Assembly: GCF_016859285.1 (NCBI RefSeq)
Contig: NC_053413.1
Coordinates: 19,887,501 to 19,951,500 of the forward strand
Reading direction: 5' to 3'
Source of the DNA: Xiphias gladius
Lineage: Eukaryota; Chordata; Actinopteri; Istiophoriformes; Xiphiidae
Length of the DNA stretch: 64,000 nt
Part shown: positions 1 through 13,400 of the stretch, piece by piece
Layout of the letters: each line of letters starts with the position of its first letter
How positions within the stretch are numbered: position 1 is the first letter of the stretch
The notes under the pieces: model-generated
Database searches by the model: none
Told to the model about the DNA's origin: nothing
Seen by the model: only the letters and a program-made list of their open reading frames with translations
Translations under genes and position numbers: made by a program

Positions 1-163
1 AAAAGATGTGCTGGTTTCTCTGCCCCGTTTTTGTGTTTTTTTTTCCTTGTCGTCTTTGAGCTCCATGTCGATAATACAATCACTGTAGCTCTGGAGATAG
101 ACAGAAGGCCCCTTTTCTTTCACCTTGTTTTTTTTTTTTTTTTTTAATTTCTTTTCTTTTCAG

Positions 164-290
164 GAGCACGCTTCACATCCTGTCGAACGCCAGCAAGTCT
201 GATAGCTTTCTCAGGCAGCACTTAAAGCAAACTGACCAGCGGGTTTGCTTTGAAACAAAACCGGATGGACCAAATCCTGTAGTTTACTAA
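164..290 (+). CDS. Terminal coding exon of an unidentified plus-strand gene
   Basis: A long polypyrimidine tract ends in TTTTCAG at 157-163, a strong 3' splice site. After one split-codon base the frame stays open for 41 codons and ends in TAA at 288-290. The peptide starts STLHILSNASKSDSF and ends KPDGPNPVVY. AATAAA hexamers follow within 20 bases and again at 768, as expected for a last exon. I do not recognise the protein: it does not match what I remember of the ends of genes near human GPR160, SKIL or NADK. The gene's earlier exons lie left of the window. It runs in the same direction as gpr160 and converges on nadk. The exon call is moderately firm; the identity is open. Confidence 0.6.
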
Positions 291-790
291 AAACTAGATA
301 AATAAATAAAAACATTGACCATATTGTGGCTGGATAGAGTATTTGGAGAACAGAATAGTGCGGCTCTTTGAGGTACTCGTCATTGTCAGTAATAATTTTT
401 TTTTTTTTTTAAGTTAACGGCAGGTGATCATAGTGCAATCCTCTCACAGTCTGAAGTACTTCTAGTTCATGTTTAATGACGTGGGACTCATCTTTAAGAG
501 TAAATGTGAGCAACTGGGACACAGCTGGCGCACTTAATTTTCTTTTTTGGAAAAAGATTGCAGCATTTGATTTATTTATACAACATTGATTTATTTGCAA
601 ACAGAACTAGATTAAAAGTGAAGCGAACTCTAGTGCCAAACACAGCTAATAACAATGTTATGCATGCTGATTTAAGATGGAGTGTGAGATCGAGGGGTAC
701 ATTTTGTTAATTCGTTCGTTTTGTAACCGCAATGTCGAACTCCTCAAACCTCTCACATCTTTGACAAAATAAAGAGGAAAAAAAAGCACA
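291..790 (+). other. Probable 3' UTR of the unidentified left-edge gene
   Basis: This follows the TAA at 288-290. Overlapping AATAAA polyadenylation hexamers lie at 301-310 and another at 768-773. Either could be used; the first would leave a very short UTR. No open frame of note. Confidence 0.4.
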
Positions 791-2442
791 TTGTTAGTGT
801 GTAGCTAAACAAAGATTTTTGGTCTCAATGAAACCGTTTAAAGGTGTTTCGCACTAGACTCACATCCAAATCAGTCTGGTCTAGTCTCGCACAAGCCGTC
901 GTGTGGAAAAAGCAGGTGTTCATGAATCCAGCTCCGCCGACTGGTACAAGCTCGACAGTTTGGTTCCCAGTCAGAGCCCAGTACCTGGCGGCCTCGGTCC
1001 AAGCTGTTCCTTCACATTATCTTCAGGCTAGAAAATGTCCTAGATGCTCTTTTTAGTCATAGTAAGGATTATATTTAAGTATAAAAAGTAGAAATGTATC
1101 ATTTATATATGGATTCTATTGATATATCAAATATATACATACAATACTTACAGTCTAAGGAACTATAAAACAGCTTTTCTCCTCCTTTTCTTTTGTATTG
1201 GGAATAATAATTAAGTGTTTATAATACATTTTTGTTTTTATACGATCATCAAGAGTGTACTCATTTAAGTGGTAACGTGAGATTAGAAAACCGTGGGAAT
1301 TTATTACATTTATTAGATATCAGCATCTTTGTTCATTTTGTTTTTGACACTGGCCTCAGTAACGTCGAATGTGTGAGCTGGTCGGTTTCTCGGGCGCTGC
1401 CAAATGGTTAGTCATTAACCCGAGGTTATAAAACCAGCGGCTTGTGTAATACAGAGTGACCTGCCATTTCCCACATAATCTGATGTGGCAAAAACAATAT
1501 TTTAATATATTCCATACACTTTCTGTCCAGTTGTCCTGAAAATGAACTCATCTCAACTGTATTTAGCAGTTTGTTCTCCTGTAATCCCACTGAGGTTTGT
1601 AGCTCTTTGACTTTCTAACTCACACACTACCATGTTGTTGCTCTTGTTTGTTTTCTAATATCTTTGGAGTTTGTTTTTTCCTTCCCCAAATGGGCAAAGT
1701 GCATCTCTGTGTCCTCTGGGGTGTCAGTGGCTCAATATTGGCAAAAAGCATTTCACAAAAGAGAGAAAATAAATTATTCTCCCAATTGTTCTTGACTGTT
1801 GCACAGTATCGGTCTGTTGTATATTGTATTATCTCTATGCTGCTGCTTCTCATCACACATTTCTGGGGGAAATAAAAGTGAAATTGTAAAACATCCATAT
1901 TTTGTTTCTGGTCAAAACCCGTGTCTTTTGATCGCCTAGTTGTCCACATTTGGATCAGTGTCATTCTGAAGACTGTCTCATGCAATATTGGAGTATAGTT
2001 TAATAAAATTGGATGTCTGGGAATATATCTGTATCTTATCATTGCAATAAAAATATAGAAAGCATAAGAGTATTGTGATATTTTCTCTGGGATATTTTTC
2101 ATTTCTTTTGGCATGGGTTGGATAATACTAGAACCAAAGCAAGTCAATTAACCAATTAGTTAGATAAGAGGGAATTTATTTCCAACCATTTTGATAAATT
2201 GTAGATTTTAAGGTAAAGGTGCAAAGAATTCACTGGCTTCAACTTCTCAAATGTATTTGCTGCTTTTCTTTGTCATCTTTGTTAGAAAACGGAATATCTC
2301 AGGCAAAAAAACCAAACTTTTGAATATTAAAACAGGCACTTTATAGACAAAATGATTAATGGGAAAATAATTGTCGGATCAGTCGATAATAGAAATAAGT
2401 GTTAGCTGCAACCCTGGATGAATTATGCCTGAAAGAGACACA

Positions 2443-2476
2443 AAACAACAACAAACAACGTTGTTTGTTGTTGTTT
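2443..2476. repeat. Perfect 34-bp palindrome (two 17-bp arms, no loop)
   Basis: Arm AAACAACAACAAACAAC is followed directly by its exact reverse complement. The right side continues into a GTT-rich stretch to about 2500. It could form a cruciform, or reflect an inverted duplication of a simple CAA repeat. It lies in the interval downstream of both flanking genes. Confidence 0.8.
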
Positions 2477-3080
2477 CATGTTGTTGTCATGTTGTTGTAG
2501 TCTTTCACTGTCTTTTAACTGAGACCTGACTTTCAAACAAGAAATATCAACAGTCACACATGAACCGTCAAAGGCACAGGGCCCGTTTGGTAATCCATTG
2601 CACTAGACAATGGCAGTGCGATACTTATCCTAACTGTAGTTACATATAAATGTATTATGGCTTAGGTGAACTATAGACTATTGAAAGGCTGTTTAAAGGG
2701 TCAGAAAATTGTAAATGTAACTAACCGAGCTATTAACAGTTAAAAAATAAACAGTAACTGTTTTGTCAATCGATCAATCGTTTGAGTCAACACCACGGCT
2801 GGTTTCCCCTTCAGTCCAGCACTGTACCTTTCCTGTCCTGCTGTCTGTCTGGGTCAGGAGACTCGTCTGTAGTTAGGAACCAGGATGTCCACTGGTCCTG
2901 AGAGAATCTGAACATGTTTGTTACTGAAGATTCAGATTCTAAATTGTTTCATACGAGACGCCATTTTCAGCTGAATTTTAGAACTCTGTGGTTCCTGAAA
3001 AGGCACGTTGATCCACTCATGCAGATTTTATTCTGACATAGTTTCGATTTCTATATTGTCAAATAAGAATTGGGTTGTTA

Positions 3081-3205
3081 GAGCTGCAACAATTAGTCAA
3101 TTAATCAATTATTCAATCAAAAGAAGGCAACTATTTTGATCATTTGTTATTCGTCATTCGTCATTTTTTAAGAAGAAATGCTAATAAGTTTGATTGTTCC
3201 AGCTT
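3081..3205 (-). mobile_element. Fragment of GCTGCAAC-ended MITE (family A)
   Basis: It begins GAGCTGCAACAATTAGTCAA, the same end as the copy at 20491, and runs into related AATTAATCAATT and GTTCCAGCTTCTT blocks. The other end is not clear, so the copy is probably truncated. Confidence 0.6.
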
Positions 3206-3929
3206 CTTGGAATGACTGCTTGGAGGGATGAGTCAGCAAGGTTGGGTTCACACAAAGATTAGAGTGAACTAAAAAAGTTGTGAAGTCTTTAAGGCTTTAT
3301 TTCATCACTACCATCTTCGGCTACAGACTTTGACAATTTGACTTTGACAGTTTAACAATCATGAAAACGACTCATTCTATTTTGTTTTGCTCCTCTAAAT
3401 GCAATATTTTTCTAGAATTGAAACTGGGACACAAGTTTTGAAAACAATGAAAAAAATGTCTTTTACAGCAACAGTTAGTTAGTGAGTAGGTTCTGAAGGA
3501 CTGAAATGATTGTACAATATGTTTGTGCAGCAGAGAACCATCACATACAGTAGTCTTTGGTTGACCCAGTATTAGAAATACATTTTATGTGGGTTACTTT
3601 TACAGTCTCACAACTTTAAAATATATAAATATCACATAAATAAGACCTTAAATAAATGTATCCCATAATCCTGTATGTACAAATTTACATTAAATTTCAG
3701 AAGAAACAGTCTTTTTGCTTATTTTTATCGTTAACAGAGTTTTCTACCGATAATCTCTCAAAGTCATGCCAGTTACATCTACAGCTTATACACCGATCAT
3801 CACATTGATGAGCAAGTGATTCAAGTCCAAAGAAAACAGTTTTCAGGATATTCATGAAGAGCGTTAGGTGATCCCCGTCGCTCTCATCACAGGATTAAGC
3901 CAAGTAACCATAGTAACAATAGTCTAGTT

Positions 3930-3935
3930 TTTATT
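3930..3935 (-). promoter_or_regulatory. Candidate nadk polyadenylation signal
   Basis: TTTATT on the plus strand reads AATAAA on the minus strand, about 340 bases beyond the nadk stop codon. It is the nearest canonical hexamer that I noticed, but others lie further on. Confidence 0.35.
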
Positions 3936-4275
3936 TCTAAGTGAGAGACATGCTTTCTCCCTGTAAACTGCAAATAAAAAAGGCCGTGTTTATGTACTGG
4001 AATGTAAAGAGAGGATGATTCAGTGTATAAAATACTGTATACACCGTAAGCTCATTGGATGTTATTCATATGACTAATGTAACACTGCTGTGACTGTAGA
4101 CACATGTGCTCTCACTGTCACAGTCCAGTGTTTCTGTCATGACAAAAATGTTTGCAGGGTGACCTCGTGGTCGTCTAAGAACAAACCCGATCACCCTCAT
4201 TGTCACTCACTCAGCTGCTGCGGAGAGCGTTGGCTGAATATGTTTAACTCGGGCCAGTAAAAAGTACCCGCTGAC

Positions 4276-4435
4276 TCAGTTTTCAGTGTCTGAGGAGTCC
4301 GAGACATCTGCCAGTCGTGCCTGCCTCTTGCGAACGTTCCAGTGCAAACACTGAGCCAGGCTTTCGAACCAGTCGTACACCAAGTCATGACAGCAGATAG
4401 ACGGAACGGGGTAGCAAGATGTAGTGATCTTGATG
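4276..4435 (-). CDS. nadk: nadk coding exon 11 (stop codon)
   Basis: Acceptor CCCAACAG. Encodes [17 protein letters not shown]... then [18 protein letters not shown] and ends DSSDTEN with TGA at 4278-4276. The short acidic tail takes the place of the human poly-Glu end. Confidence 0.95.
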
Positions 4436-7063
4436 CTGTTGGGAGAAAAAACAGAAAGCAAGTGAATCCTAAATTGATGAAACAGAAATCTGTGTGATGA
4501 TACGCCAATGGACAATGACAGTGAATGAACTTTACGAGTCTCCATGCTGGATCTCCTGTCTCCTCCGGCCATCAAACGACACCCAGGCGGTGTTTCTGGC
4601 ATCCGGAGACAAAGTAATCTGTTTTAGGAGAGAAGAGGACAGACTGTCAGTTTCCAAGCTGCTTCCAACAACATTTCAAAGCAATCCATCCGACAGGTTT
4701 TGAGATATTTCAGTCAGGACCAGAGCAGTGGACCGACTCACCGTCACTGCCCTCCTTTGACCAATGTCGCTAGCACGCCTAAAAAGTGGCGATGTAAATC
4801 CGACAAAAAGAGCATGTCCTAACCGAAGTTCTGTCTCATTAATATGCAAGTTTATGCAGCAAGGCAAAAACTAAACAGATCATCTACTCCACAAGGCGTA
4901 CCAGAGCTGTAAGTGTGAAGCTTCAACTATGTATCATTGTTCAGTTATTGTGTTCACAAGAATATGTCTACAGAGTCACAGATGCCAGCACGACAATATG
5001 ATGTCGCGCCACCACATAAAAAAAGCCTGTGCTTTAGTACGGTAATTTGTTGGTGAGGTCAGGCAGAGCGCGCCACAATCAATGACAGAGCAGGGACACT
5101 CAATACTACTGCACCTCAGAAGAACAAACACGTGGTTCGGCAGGGCAGTCAAATATTTACAGGGTTTGATGGACAATGTAACTGATAACTAAGAGCACCG
5201 TTTTAGAGCTTCAATTAGCGAACAGGTCAACAAAAACCCGTGAGCTTGTGCCAGGTGTTTATGAAAGGGACTGTTGTTTACGTTACAGGGAGATAATACC
5301 ATGAGCTCCACCCCAGCAGGGACAACGATAGGCCTGAAGGAGAGCGAGTGTGGGCAGATGGGGGTCACCATGATGGCGGGTACGTTGGGGTGGATCATTG
5401 AGGCTCCTGCTGCAGCTGCGTATGCCGTGCTGCCTGTGGGTGTAGACACAATCACACCTGCAGGACAGAGACAGGGAGGGATTTTACCATATTCATTTAC
5501 CTTTTTTGATTCATTTGCATAGTTTTTCCCTGCCACCATGTTATATACTTTGACCCCAGTTTGAGTAGAAAACAGGACCGATGTGCTGTAACAAGTCAAG
5601 GCAAAAGAGTTACATCAATGTCTGTCCTTACCGTCTCCCTGCACGGAGGTGATGAGTCGCCCATCGAGGTACAGGTCGACATTGGACAGGTAAGAGGATG
5701 GGCCTCGATCCACCACCACCTCATTCAACACCTGTGAACACACGAGACCACACGCAGGCCACAGTTAAGGTTAGAAAACCCTCAGAGAGCACATTAATGT
5801 CTTAATGTGATGTCTCAATAGTTTTTCATCTGGCTCGGTTTTAAAGTGGTGATATAAGATAGCGTTGATGTTGGAGTAAACCTAAATCCTGTTAGGGAAT
5901 ATTAGGGCTTTGTACAAAGAAATAAAAACTCATGATGACTAACTCTTGACCACATTAATCAAATATGTCACTGCAGTGCCATCTGTAGGCCAAATGCCAT
6001 ATATGTTTGGATGTGTTTATGTTTATACACACTATAATATGTGCAATATTAACAATTATTGTCAATTAATAATTTACAATTATTTAGGCCTCTATAAACA
6101 GGAAAACTGATATAAAAAATAAATGAAAGGCCTCTGTTCAGGGTCCATAAAATATGTATCGTACAAAATACGACAAAGACTGGATGAAAAGTATAGGAGT
6201 CCTTAAAAATGGTTTAAAATCTTTTCATGTAGAAATAGGTGGGGTTATTCTGATCTTGGATTTAGTACAAGGCCAAGAAATCAATTTTTAAAAAATGTAA
6301 CGCTTGTATCCAGTGTCAAGTGTTTACTAAATATCCACATGGTGGCGCAATGTACCCCAGAAACTAATCAGTTTGTCCTTGGTCCATGGCCTAAATTTGC
6401 ACCAAAATTTCACTGAAATCTCTTGCATACATTTGGAGACTTCCAGCTAACAAACAAACAAACCAGCAAAATGATTGAAAACAAAACCCTTTGTGGTGGG
6501 ATGTGATTAAGATCAAATAACTATACTGCCTTTAATGTGCAATGTGGAATAACTACATAGCTCTACAGCTACCCAACACTGTGAATAACTAGATTCTGAT
6601 GCATATCCCCACATTCTCTGGAGCACAAAAGGACAGCCCTCAATATGTAATTCCCTTTCATAGGAATTAATATTACAGTGAATTAAATAAATGCTATTCA
6701 ATAAAAATAACAGATCCGCCCGCAGCAGACGCAGAGTTACAGGCCAGTACTTCCCCACATTACACAAGGAAACTACAAGAGGAGAAAAATGATGGCATGC
6801 AGAAAGGCAGCACACCGATCAGGCTCCACACTTCAGTCAGGCACAAAAAATACTGCAGCGCTGAGCAGCGATGTCTGGCAGAAGTACTGACGTCAGCTGA
6901 GCAAAATGCAAACATCCTGCTGGGCAAAGCAGACGTGATGTAATGTGAGGTCAAAATCTGGTTCAGAGACCAGAACAATCCATCACTGTCTTTTATCGAT
7001 GAGATGAAAAACCCACGGGAGAAAGAAAGGAAGAGAGCTGCACTGAAAATGACAAACTGCAGC

Positions 7064-7104
<41 letters not shown>

Positions 7105-7397
7105 CTGCAGCAGTGTGGCATGTTGTTTAGTTACAGAGTGTGTCAGACCGAGAGCGTCAGAGCTCATTAAATATTGACTGCACGGTTGACGCCTCGTTCT
7201 CCATGGCAACTGGCTCAACAGAACTTCACAACATTGGACTTTCTCTCCCATTTCAGCTTTATTATGACTGTCGCCATGGCAACCCAGCTGATGCTCGCTC
7301 TGGCTGAGCTGGACACACACAAAAACACACCCAGGATGAAAATAATGGAAGACAAACACACACACGCACACACGCACACGCACACACACACGCACAC

Positions 7398-7440
<43 letters not shown>

Positions 7441-7444
7441 CACG

Positions 7445-7476
<32 letters not shown>

Positions 7477-10400
7477 CACACGCACCCTACATCATTTTTA
7501 CGGGGTATACAGCATCAATCCAGTCATGCCAGCCCTTTTTGACCAAATACTTTCGTTAAATTAGTCCGATAACTGATTAAAAACAGCATTTGAGACGCAA
7601 TTTTCACACAAAGGAAACAACAACAGAGTCACCCTGCTGTTGTTTTTATTTACTGTTGAGGGACTCTAATGCAAATGCAAAGGAAACATGCAGAGTTGGA
7701 CTAGCAAAGTGTCTGATACAAAGTGGACAATCTGCTGACTGACTTAAGGTTATTTATCTGCTCCAGTACGTAACTGTAAAACTTTATGTAACACTTTATT
7801 CTTTTATTTTTCAACTACTTACATTTCTTACTCTTTAAATGAATTTTCAGCTACTTTTACCACTTCCACATCAACTGACATTTTGACTGCTTCCATCTGT
7901 GTCTTCAGCTGACAATGGAACCATTTTCAGTGGTTACACTAAAACTGACACTTCAAACCCTTTCAGATATCAGGTCTTCTCCTTTGAACAACAAAGTATT
8001 TCTTCAGCTCTTCTAACTCACACAACTTTCACTGTTCATACACACTTTAAATAACATCTTTCAGTTGACACTTTAACTGACATAATTTTTCAGTTTATAT
8101 TTCTTTTGGGACTTCAACTTCTCAACTTCAACATTTGATCTCAATACATCCCGTACACTTCACCTGACATTTTAACTCCTACCGGTGCTTGTGCTGAAAT
8201 TGACACGTCAACTACTTTCAGAACTTTATCTGCCATTTCAGCTTTTTTTAGTCTATATCTCAATTCCAACTATTTCAAAAGTTCCAATTGCAAGATTTCA
8301 GCAGCGAGAAAACGGAAATTGTTTTTGGAAAATGTAGCCTCTTTAAGTTTATTTCTTCTTTAGTCTGTAACTGCAATAAAAACGATCAGCAAATTAACAT
8401 TTGTTTCTCTTGTTTAGCTGCTCTCACTTTGTTCTCTCGCTCACTCGTGCTCTGAACTCATTCTACATATACTCGCTGTTTATCTCTATGGAAAGTTGAG
8501 AACAACAATAAACAATAAACTCTCTAGGAAATGTTCAACAACGGCTTGCAGCAGCCATGAGTTTGTTGTCTGACCAATTGGCAAAATTCAGCACCACAAA
8601 CTCCACCCCAATAGTTTTTGGGCCATCAGAAAATACTGCCTCAGAGCAGGGACTGTTTTGGCACCAGGAACTATGGCAGAGGAACTGAGTATGTCCCTGG
8701 TTGCTTTGGTCAAAAGGCAGGAAAGGTTCCCAAGTTCTTAAAAAGGTCCCTGAGCCCCTAGAGAACTTCCTGCAGTGTAAACGGACTGCACTCTGCATCT
8801 TTACTCTGCTTTGTGTATTTTTTAGCTTAAGAAGCACTGGTCTGGTGTCCTCCAACTACTATCCAAATTATCAGCAAATGACCACTATTACACTTCAAGT
8901 AAACTCTCAAGGACTTTTAATTTGAAAAATCTACACAATCAAGTTTATTTGATGCAAGTAATCACTCCAGTAGGTCATTGGCTCACTAATCTGTTCAATA
9001 TATTCGTCCACCTGGACACCTTTGTCCTCACCTGTAGCTGCAGGGTGACCTTGCCTGCCTCGCTGTTAGTGTGTCCGTGAGGAAGGAGTCCATTGTGCTC
9101 GGGTTGCTGCTGCGGCGGCTCTCGGTTGTATGGCTGCTGGCCTGTTCTCTGAAGCATGTCCTTCACCACCTTCACCTTCAGACGACTGCGCAGAGTGATG
9201 GCCGCGTTGCCTGAAAACCCACGCGCAGATGTACAAGTTAACACAAAAGTGAAGATGATCTATTTCTAAGTTCGACCTTTCAGGAGAGAGTGAGTTTATT
9301 TTACATTGATTTAGTTTTGACATTCACATACCACTGAATACAACACTTAACATTAGACCAATATTTCATATGAAGCTGCACTCTACCTTCAAACACTTTG
9401 GCCACTTCAGTCTTGTATGAATCAAACTTGAAGGGTGTCAGGAAACCCAGAGAACCAAGGTGAAATGCCATGACGGGAGGAACGCTGCCCTACAGGAAAG
9501 AGAAACCGCAGTCTGACCGGCTCACCCCTGTCAGGACACTAGCCTTCACCTGAAAACTCTAAATATAGTACATGATACTTGCACAATCTGTTTACCTTTG
9601 GTATTACTAAAAGATTTTATGTTATATACTTTTATTTAAAGATCTGTGATGGTATATCCTATAGAAATACTTTAATGAGAGAGCTTATTATAAACAAATG
9701 TACAGTAAACTAAATATTCAGGAAACACAGTCTCTTTTATGTCATTTGTTTTCTGCTTCACAAAACTAGGGTTCTTGTAAAATTAAGAATAAGAAAATAA
9801 GAAATACGATTTACTTTTTAAAAACAGAAAAAACATAAAGGAAAGAGAGTAAACATAGAGGAGGAACATAAAATGCCATAAAATACAATTAAAGCACATC
9901 AAAATCCAAATCCATGTTAATTGCAGATTTGTAGATTTTTACAGTATTAAATCCAAAGAAGTTTAGAAAGGACAAGTTTCAAGAAATTAATTTTCTTTCA
10001 TCTGGTAAAGGAATAAATACTGAGAGATAATGTAGTTTCTCTTTTAAAGTAATTTTATCTGGTATAAAATGTTTTCAAAAAAATCTGAGATCAGCTTGGA
10101 CATAGTGATCAAACAATTAAAGTGTTATTACCTGGAAAAGAGAGGAAGCGTAGAGCAGAGTCCCATCTCCACCCAGACAGATGATCAGGTCTATGCAGTC
10201 AGAGATATCATCATAACCTGCAAGCGGGCAAAAATACGGCTATTACAACACTTATAACATTTAAAAATATCTTAATTCAAACTGTAGCAGCAAAATAGTC
10301 ACATTTTTCCTGTTTCAGAAGGCCAAAAGGGAGTATATGTCCTGGGAGCACCTGATGACTGATAAGATTTTTGGGAAAACAGGCACCATATGTGGCCAGT

Positions 10401-13400
10401 AATTCATCCAAAAAAAGATCAAATACACCCGAAGATAGAAAAATAGTTTTTGAGGGAACTTGTTCTCTCTCCAGGAGCATCATTCTGTTTCTTACTCCAA
10501 GCTATTATTGGAATATAACTTCAAATACGGTTATCTCACACAGCATTGGACACAACAGAAGACAACAAAAGACCATTGTAACATATTTGCTAACATGTTA
10601 ATGTCATCTAGACTGAATTCTGGCTGGAGAAATGAAAAGATAATAAAGTATGTTTATTTCAACACTGTACTCAAGTACAAGAGAAGACCTACTGCTATCT
10701 TTCGTCAGCATTCCCTTTTTGTTAGACCTAGTTTTATTCCTTTCTTTTTCGGGGAGACATACTGAACTTCTGCCAACAATACACCTCTGACAGCTTTTTT
10801 TACTGGTTATTCTCCAAATTAAGATTCTACATGTGAAACGATGACCTCATAAAGAACTATGTACGGCTATTGTTTGCTGACAAGTCGACAAGTTCACCAT
10901 ATCAATTTAAAAGGTGATGACATATCACTGCTGTGTCTCCCAAGTGGCCAAAAAATATAAATATTTCAGGTTTAAGTAAAACTGTGTACTTAACTTTTAC
11001 TTTTAACAGCATATTTTACATCATCATATTACTATTTCTATCTGAGTAAAGGATATTATTACTTGTTCCTCCACTGGTCAACTTCATGTCACTAGTTCAG
11101 CATTAACGTTTGGGTCTTTACTGTGTTTAAGGTGGTAGGACACACAGGAGTCTCACCCTCCCTGAAGGTGCAGAGCTGATTGCGTATGGAGCCGAAGGTC
11201 TCGTCCTTTGACAGCGTAGCATCATCTGCCACCCTGCGTTCCACGTACACCATCATCTGCTTCTCCTGATACACAAAGACAAGCTTTAGTGACAACAGCC
11301 AAAACACACACAGCCTTCTCTCAAAGGAATGCTTTCCAAAATAATGTAGCATATGCCAAACGTGTAGTTTAATATGACAGAAAGAACAGTTTGTTTTGGA
11401 AACATGTCCACATGTGGTTGTCGTAAGTGCATGTGGCCAGACTGTATGTTTCACTTACATGTCTGGACCATTTCCTGTATTCTACCACAACATGTGCAGT
11501 GTACACTCATGGAAATATGCGTTATGAAACTGTACAAACTGTTCACCAAAGGTAAACCAAGAATCGTTCCCCTGATCAAACAAAACAAAACAAAAACTGG
11601 AGCCTGATATTGCTCTCAAATTGAGTGACAACTATTTTAACAAACAACGGAAAACAACGAAATCTGAATCTGTAATCTTTTCTGATGCTGTAAAAAGCTT
11701 GTATACATCAGTTATGTTTGTAAACCTAGGAGGAGACAGGCCATTATTTTGAATAATGATTGAGAAACACACAAAACACATATTTTCCATCAGCAGTTCA
11801 AACTTAAATTATGTATGTAAAACCCACCTCAAATTTATATTGTCAAAAAAAATTGATTTGGACATTTAAGTGGCAAACTGTAAGTGATGGTTGATGAGAC
11901 CAGCTGAAAAGTCTGCAAACCCTGACTTGTCCAAAAAATATTTAAACCACAGATATTTCAAACCCTTCCTCTCTGTGTGACAGTTGTTAGATATCAGACC
12001 ACATGCAACTGGCGGTAACATATAGGCATTAGACTGATTAGTGAACAAAATGTATCTGCCATAAACAACCAACGGGACCAGGAAAAACCCTTAAAAATTC
12101 ATAATAGCAGCTGGATCCGTGCCCTCCACATTTGGGCATAATGACCACCTCTATGTCCATAAATCTGGGGTGGCTAATGCCATGGTTATGGTCATTAAAA
12201 TGCAGAGCGACTAGAAAATTCATATTCATGTTGTGAATAGCACATTTATGTTCATAAATCATTTGGTTTTACAAACACAAATAAAACTGCAGATATCTTA
12301 GCAGTAGTGTTTCATTAATGTGCGTGATCATCAAGACATGCAAAATCAATTTTCAACAGTGAAAACTGCCTCTTCACACATTAACTTCATAAAACGTTAA
12401 TATTCTATAACATTTAGTATATCAACCATACAGTATATCAAAAACTGTACCTCCACTAGAAACCTGCAGAGCTCTTTGAAAGGCTCAACCAAACTCTCAT
12501 CTCTGATTTTTCTGATGACAAGCACGTTGACTGGAGGTTTATTCCAGGTGAGCCGCTGGCTGGCAGGGTCCTGGATGTGCCTGGAAGACAGAAACAGAGT
12601 GAGTAAACCAACAAATACAAACACATAAATGTAGATACATACACCATCACTGTCTGAAAAAGACTTGTTATATACACAGAAATACAGATACAGAGAACAG
12701 AATAGATCAAAAAGTTGGAATAGACATTATGTAGAACATTAAGATAACTGTTACATGATCACAATGTCTCGAGACTTTGGTTTAGTTTTTCGGATCCTGA
12801 CAGTCTCCAAATAAAGTCGAATGAGACCGTGGTACCATCTCTTACCAAGTCTTCTCAATCAAATGAAGCTTACGCGACACTGTACTAACAGCTGAAGTCA
12901 TTCATTTACTATTAACTTTAACACTTAAATTGACACTTTGATTTAACATCTGTATGAGTGAGGTCCAAATTCCAAACATCAGAATATTAAAACTTTCTCT
13001 TTCTTCACTTTACCCTTTCGCTCTCTCCTCCTTTGCGGAGTGGATGACAGGCATTTTGCAGAAAGATTTGGCTGTGTGTGTGTTTTCAGATCAAGTTCAA
13101 GGAAAAACTGTGAGATCAGCTGTCAATAAGCAACTGTGGCCTTTTCAGTGAGTCATCCCATTCCATTTAAGATCCAATCACAACATGAATATTTTATCTT
13201 ATCTCACACAGTTACACAAGCTTTTATGTGTCAATGTCCCTGACAAACAGAGTATACGCTCATCAGTTTGTACACACAAAGTTCGACTCATTCAGCATAC
13301 TCAAGCTTACATGACTGAAGTTGGGTTGGGAAGAATACAGGCTTTGGGTCCGAAGTGAGTGGCTGGATACGGTCCATGTAGAAAGTGGGCTCTCCTGTGA

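Larger units (their letters stand above)
791..3929. other. Intergenic interval between the left-edge gene and nadk
   Basis: AT-rich sequence between the 3' ends of two convergent genes. It holds the palindrome at 2443-2476 and fragments of the GCTGCAAC-ended repeat family near 2345-2415 and 3081-3205. The open frames present have no recognisable content and lack coding features. I see no gene here. Confidence 0.5.
5732..9031 (-). other. nadk: nadk intron 7 (largest nadk intron)
   Basis: A 3.3-kb intron between coding exons 7 and 8. It holds a (GT)n run at 7066-7103, a mixed CA/CG array at 7356-7485 and a degenerate TTCAG/CTGACA-rich stretch at about 7790-8300. The long frames across 6760-7542 are translations of the dinucleotide arrays, not genes. 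Confidence 0.7.

Noticed and set aside
1620..2147. 175-codon minus-strand open frame
   Set aside because: AT-rich intergenic sequence with no recognisable domain, no Kozak context and biased residues; probably chance.
6760..7542. Long open frames on both strands made of Val/Cys or His/Thr repeats
   Set aside because: They are translations of the CA/GT array in nadk intron 7; no start context, splice fit or family content.
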